Shown in pieces: positions 61,293-64,000 of a stretch of DNA of 64,000 bases. Origin of the DNA: Pseudomonas batumici. Its GTDB lineage: Bacteria > Pseudomonadota > Gammaproteobacteria > Pseudomonadales > Pseudomonadaceae. The notes beneath the pieces were generated by a model, which saw nothing but the letters and a program-made list of their open reading frames with translations, was not told where the DNA came from and searched no databases. Where the stretch lies: contig NZ_JXDG01000057.1 in NCBI RefSeq assembly GCF_000820515.1, forward strand, positions 1 to 64,000, read 5' to 3'. A program made the translations under genes and the position numbers. Position 1 is the first letter of the stretch. Each line of letters opens with the position of its first letter.

Positions 61293-62726
61293 ATGACCTT
61301 TCTGCGCCCCACCCTGTTGACGCTCGCTTGCTTGCTCGCCTCCCCTGGCTTCGCCAACGACCTGCCGTCACTCGGTGACGCCAGTTCCGCCATCGTCTCC
61401 CCGCAACAGGAGTTCCAGCTGGGCCGGGCCTGGCTGAGCCTGTTGCGCAGCGAGGTCAAGCAACTCAATGACCCGCAGCTCAAGGATTACGTCGAGACCA
61501 CCGTCTACAAGCTGGCCGAGACCAGCCAGGTCCAGGACCGTCGGCTGGTGTTCATCCTGATCGACAGCAACCAGCTCAACGCCTTCGCCGCCCCCGGCGG
61601 GATTGTCGGGATCAACGGCGGGCTGTTCCTCAACGCCCAGACCGAGGGCGAATACGCCGCGGTACTGGCCCACGAACTGGCGCACTTGTCGCAACGCCAC
61701 TTCGCCCGTGGCGTGGAAGCCCAGCAACGCATGCAAGTGCCGATGATGGCGGCGCTGCTGACCGGGATCGTCATCGCGGCGGCGGGCGGCGGTGACGCCG
61801 GTATCGCCACCATCGCCGGTACCCAGGCCGCGGCCTTCCAGGAGAAACAGCGCTTCTCCCGCCAGAACGAACAGGAAGCCGACCGCATCGGCATCCTCAA
61901 CCTGGAAAAAGCCGGTTACGACCCACGGGCCATGCCGACCATGTTCGAGCGCCTGATGCGCATCTACCGCTTCGACGCCAAGCCGCCGGAATTCCTGCTG
62001 ACCCACCCGGTCACCGAATCGCGGATCGCCGATACCCGCAACCGGGCCGAGCAATCCAAGCCCGGCGGTATCGAGGACAGCCTGCGTTATCAGCTGATCC
62101 GGGCCCGCGTGATGCTGTCCTATGAGGACTCCCCGGGCCTGGCGGCCAAGCGCTTCCGTGCACAGCTGGACGAGAATCCCAAGTCCGACGTGGCCCGCTA
62201 TGGCCTGGCCATCGCGCAGCTCAAGGGTGCCCAGTTGAACGAGGCGCGCGCGACCCTCAAGCCGCTGCTGGACAAGTCGCCCAACGACATCACCTACAAC
62301 CTGGCCCAGATCGACCTGGACTCGGCGGCCAGTCGTTTTCCCGAAGCGCTGCAACGGGCCGACAAGATGCTGCTGCAATTCCCCGCCAGCTACCCGCTCA
62401 AGCAGGCACGCATCGACCTGCTGATCAAGCAGAATCGCCCCGCCGAGGCGGAAAAGGCGCTGGATGCCTTGTTGAAGATCCGTCCGGAGGATCCGGACGT
62501 CTGGTATCAGCTCGCCGAAACCCGTGGACAGTCCGGCAATATCATCGGCTTGCACCAGGCGCGGGCCGAGTACTTTGCACTGGTGGGCGACTTCAAGCAG
62601 GCGATCCAGCAACTGGACTTCGCCAAGCGCCGCGCGCCGAACTTCCAACTGGCCTCACGCATCGATGCGCGTCAGAAGGAGTTGATCGATCAGGAACGCA
62701 TGGTCAAAGAGATGATGGGTGGCTGA
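61293..62726 (+). CDS. M48 family periplasmic metalloprotease with TPR repeats (BepA-like)
   Basis: A 477-residue protein. A signal peptide (MTFLRPTLLTLACLLASPGFA) leads to an M48 domain with HELAH (His127, Glu128, His131) and EQEADRIG, then TPR repeats (about 300-460). It resembles BepA, which checks outer-membrane protein assembly. The ATG at 61293 is chosen because it directly starts the signal peptide. It is divergent from the tusA-like gene. Confidence 0.92.
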   Translation: MTFLRPTLLTLACLLASPGFANDLPSLGDASSAIVSPQQEFQLGRAWLSLLRSEVKQLNDPQLKDYVETTVYKLAETSQVQDRRLVFILIDSNQLNAFAAPGGIVGINGGLFLNAQTEGEYAAVLAHELAHLSQRHFARGVEAQQRMQVPMMAALLTGIVIAAAGGGDAGIATIAGTQAAAFQEKQRFSRQNEQEADRIGILNLEKAGYDPRAMPTMFERLMRIYRFDAKPPEFLLTHPVTESRIADTRNRAEQSKPGGIEDSLRYQLIRARVMLSYEDSPGLAAKRFRAQLDENPKSDVARYGLAIAQLKGAQLNEARATLKPLLDKSPNDITYNLAQIDLDSAASRFPEALQRADKMLLQFPASYPLKQARIDLLIKQNRPAEAEKALDALLKIRPEDPDVWYQLAETRGQSGNIIGLHQARAEYFALVGDFKQAIQQLDFAKRRAPNFQLASRIDARQKELIDQERMVKEMMGG

Positions 62727-62740
62727 AAACACCGCTTCTC

Positions 62741-62826
62741 CTGTAGGAGCCGGCTTGCCGGCGATGAGGCCCTTGAGCCTTGCGGCGCACGTTCGGCCGC
62801 CATCGCCGGCAAGCCGGCTCCCACAG
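62741..62826. repeat. REP pair
   Basis: Inverted REP arms (CTGTAGGAGCCGGCTTGCCG and mirror) between the convergent M48 and nadA genes. Confidence 0.85.
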
Positions 62827-62872
62827 TGGTATGTCGTCGGATACAGATTTCGCGTACGACACAAACCCTGTG

Positions 62873-63931
62873 TCAGGCATTACCCGCCAGTTTCAAGCGC
62901 GCCGCCTGGGTGAAATCCAGCATGCGCTTGAGCGGGCGAACGGCGCGGGGAATCACCGCCGGGTCGACGAAGATCTCGTTGCTGCCCTCACGCAGGCACT
63001 GCAAGGTGCGCTCCAGGGTATTCATCGCCATCCACGGGCAATGCGCGCAACTGCGGCACGCCGCGCCGTTACCGGCAGTCGGTGCCTCGATGAACACCTT
63101 GTCCGGGCACAGCTGCTGCATCTTGTAGAAAATGCCGCGGTCGGTCGCCACGATGAACGTCTTGTTCGGCAGACGCTGCGCCGCCGCGATCAACTGGCTG
63201 GTGGAACCCACCGCATCGGCCAGTTCGATCACCGACTCCGGCGATTCGGGGTGCACCAGGATCGCCGCCTCGGGATACAGCGCCTTCATGTCCTCCAGCT
63301 GCTTGGACTTGAATTCCTCATGGACGATGCAAGCGCCGTCCCAGAGCAGCATGTCGGCGCCGGTTTCCCTCTGGATATAGCGCCCCAGGTGCTTGTCCGG
63401 CGCCCAGATGATGGTCTCGCCGTTGTCCATCAGGCTCTCGACGATCTCCAGTGCGCAACTGGAGGTCACCACCCAGTCGGCCCGCGCCTTCACCGCCGCC
63501 GAGGTGTTGGCGTACACCACCACCGTACGCTCGGGATGCTGGTCGCAGAACGCGGAAAACTCATCCACCGGGCAGCCCAGGTCCAGCGAACAGGTGGCTT
63601 CCAGGGTCGGCATCAGGATGCGTTTTTCCGGGGTGAGGATCTTGGCGGTTTCGCCCATGAAGCGCACGCCGGCCACCAGCACGGTCTTGGCCGGGTGCGC
63701 GGCACCGAAGCGGGCCATTTCCAGGGAATCGGACACACAGCCGCCGGTTTCCTCGGCCAGCGCCTGGATCACCGGATCGCAATAGAAATGGGCCACCAGC
63801 ACCGCGTCCTGGGCCTTCAGCTCGGCGGCGATAGCCGCACGCAGCTGCGCCTCTTCGGCGGCACTCAGGGGTTTGGGTTGCTTGGCGTCAAGGTGGGCTT
63901 GAACCAGAAGGCGTTCGGAAATCTGCGTCAT
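62873..63931 (-). CDS. nadA: Quinolinate synthase A
   Basis: Makes quinolinate from iminoaspartate and dihydroxyacetone phosphate for NAD. The 352-residue NadA has cysteines for the 4Fe-4S cluster (in GGCVSDSLEMARFG, SLDLGCPVDEF and CRSCAHCPWMAMN), HFYCDPVIQ, VHPESPESV and GIFYKMQQLCPDK. The start at 63931 gives MTQISERLLVQAHLDAKQPKPLS. It is the last complete gene in the window. Confidence 0.96.
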   Translation of the reverse strand: MTQISERLLVQAHLDAKQPKPLSAAEEAQLRAAIAAELKAQDAVLVAHFYCDPVIQALAEETGGCVSDSLEMARFGAAHPAKTVLVAGVRFMGETAKILTPEKRILMPTLEATCSLDLGCPVDEFSAFCDQHPERTVVVYANTSAAVKARADWVVTSSCALEIVESLMDNGETIIWAPDKHLGRYIQRETGADMLLWDGACIVHEEFKSKQLEDMKALYPEAAILVHPESPESVIELADAVGSTSQLIAAAQRLPNKTFIVATDRGIFYKMQQLCPDKVFIEAPTAGNGAACRSCAHCPWMAMNTLERTLQCLREGSNEIFVDPAVIPRAVRPLKRMLDFTQAARLKLAGNA

Positions 63932-64000
63932 GTTCGCAAGACCTGCAGGCGCGAGAGCGCGAAAGTCAAGTATACCCCGGCCGCCGTCCCTTTCCGAGAC

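Overview
The window reads as chromosome from a fluorescent-type Pseudomonas. It is GC-rich and gene-dense. The backbone order guaD-xdhCBA / GntR-smc-zipA-ligA ... SRP RNA ... dnaX-ybaB-recR and nadA-M48 peptidase-TusA-bcp-gcvR-dapA-bamC-purC-tRNA-Ser is as I recall it from Pseudomonas genomes. At least eleven intergenic copies or fragments of REP-like palindromes carry the 'GTAGGAGCCGGCTTGCTGGCGAT' type core. No phage, IS element or CRISPR array was recognised. Functional calls rest on recognising protein families by eye; no search was run.

Layout. 1-8 kb: a perfect inverted copy of the 3' end of a chemoreceptor gene, joined to the first 43 codons of an ethanolamine permease (eat). Then come pyrF, an MDR oxidoreductase, an SDR, a MocR-type regulator and the intact chemoreceptor. 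8-17 kb: purine catabolism, with a BenE-like permease, two FCD-type GntR regulators, guanine deaminase (guaD) and the overlapping xdhA-xdhB-xdhC xanthine dehydrogenase genes. 17-24 kb: smc, zipA and ligA (chromosome segregation, division, ligation). 24-35 kb: accessory DNA, with a zinc-ribbon metallopeptidase, an orphan Tai4-type T6SS immunity protein, a small DUF6124-like gene behind a strongly folded leader, the SRP RNA gene, a low-GC orphan cysteine-rich protein, AraC, YbhB-like, DUF2167 and XRE genes, a PAS-GGDEF-EAL protein and a periplasmic binding protein. 35-39 kb: dnaX-ybaB-recR followed by a folded ~200-bp repeat-like element. 39-48 kb: housekeeping genes (degenerate M61-like peptidase, YcgN, nitroreductase, 2-hydroxyacid dehydrogenase, YcgL/rnd, methyltransferase), the cyanate locus cynR<>cynT-cynS and a tautomerase. 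47.7-54.6 kb: a LysR regulator and a four-gene minus-strand operon (radical SAM, GNAT-like, sulfotransferase, autotransporter). 55-64 kb: a lipoprotein hydrolase, tRNA-Ser(CGA), purC-MBL-bamC-dapA, then gcvR-bcp, tusA-like, an M48 peptidase and nadA.

Most interesting points. (1) The tightly packed radical SAM / acetyltransferase / sulfotransferase / glycine-rich autotransporter operon looks like a self-contained surface-protein or surface-glycan modification system. (2) The DUF6124-like leader has a 14-bp closing stem and a second stem that includes the ribosome binding site. (3) The 964-bp perfect inverted duplication that cuts eat is either a real rearrangement or an assembly chimera. (4) The folded element after recR and the orphan tai4 gene also merit a check.
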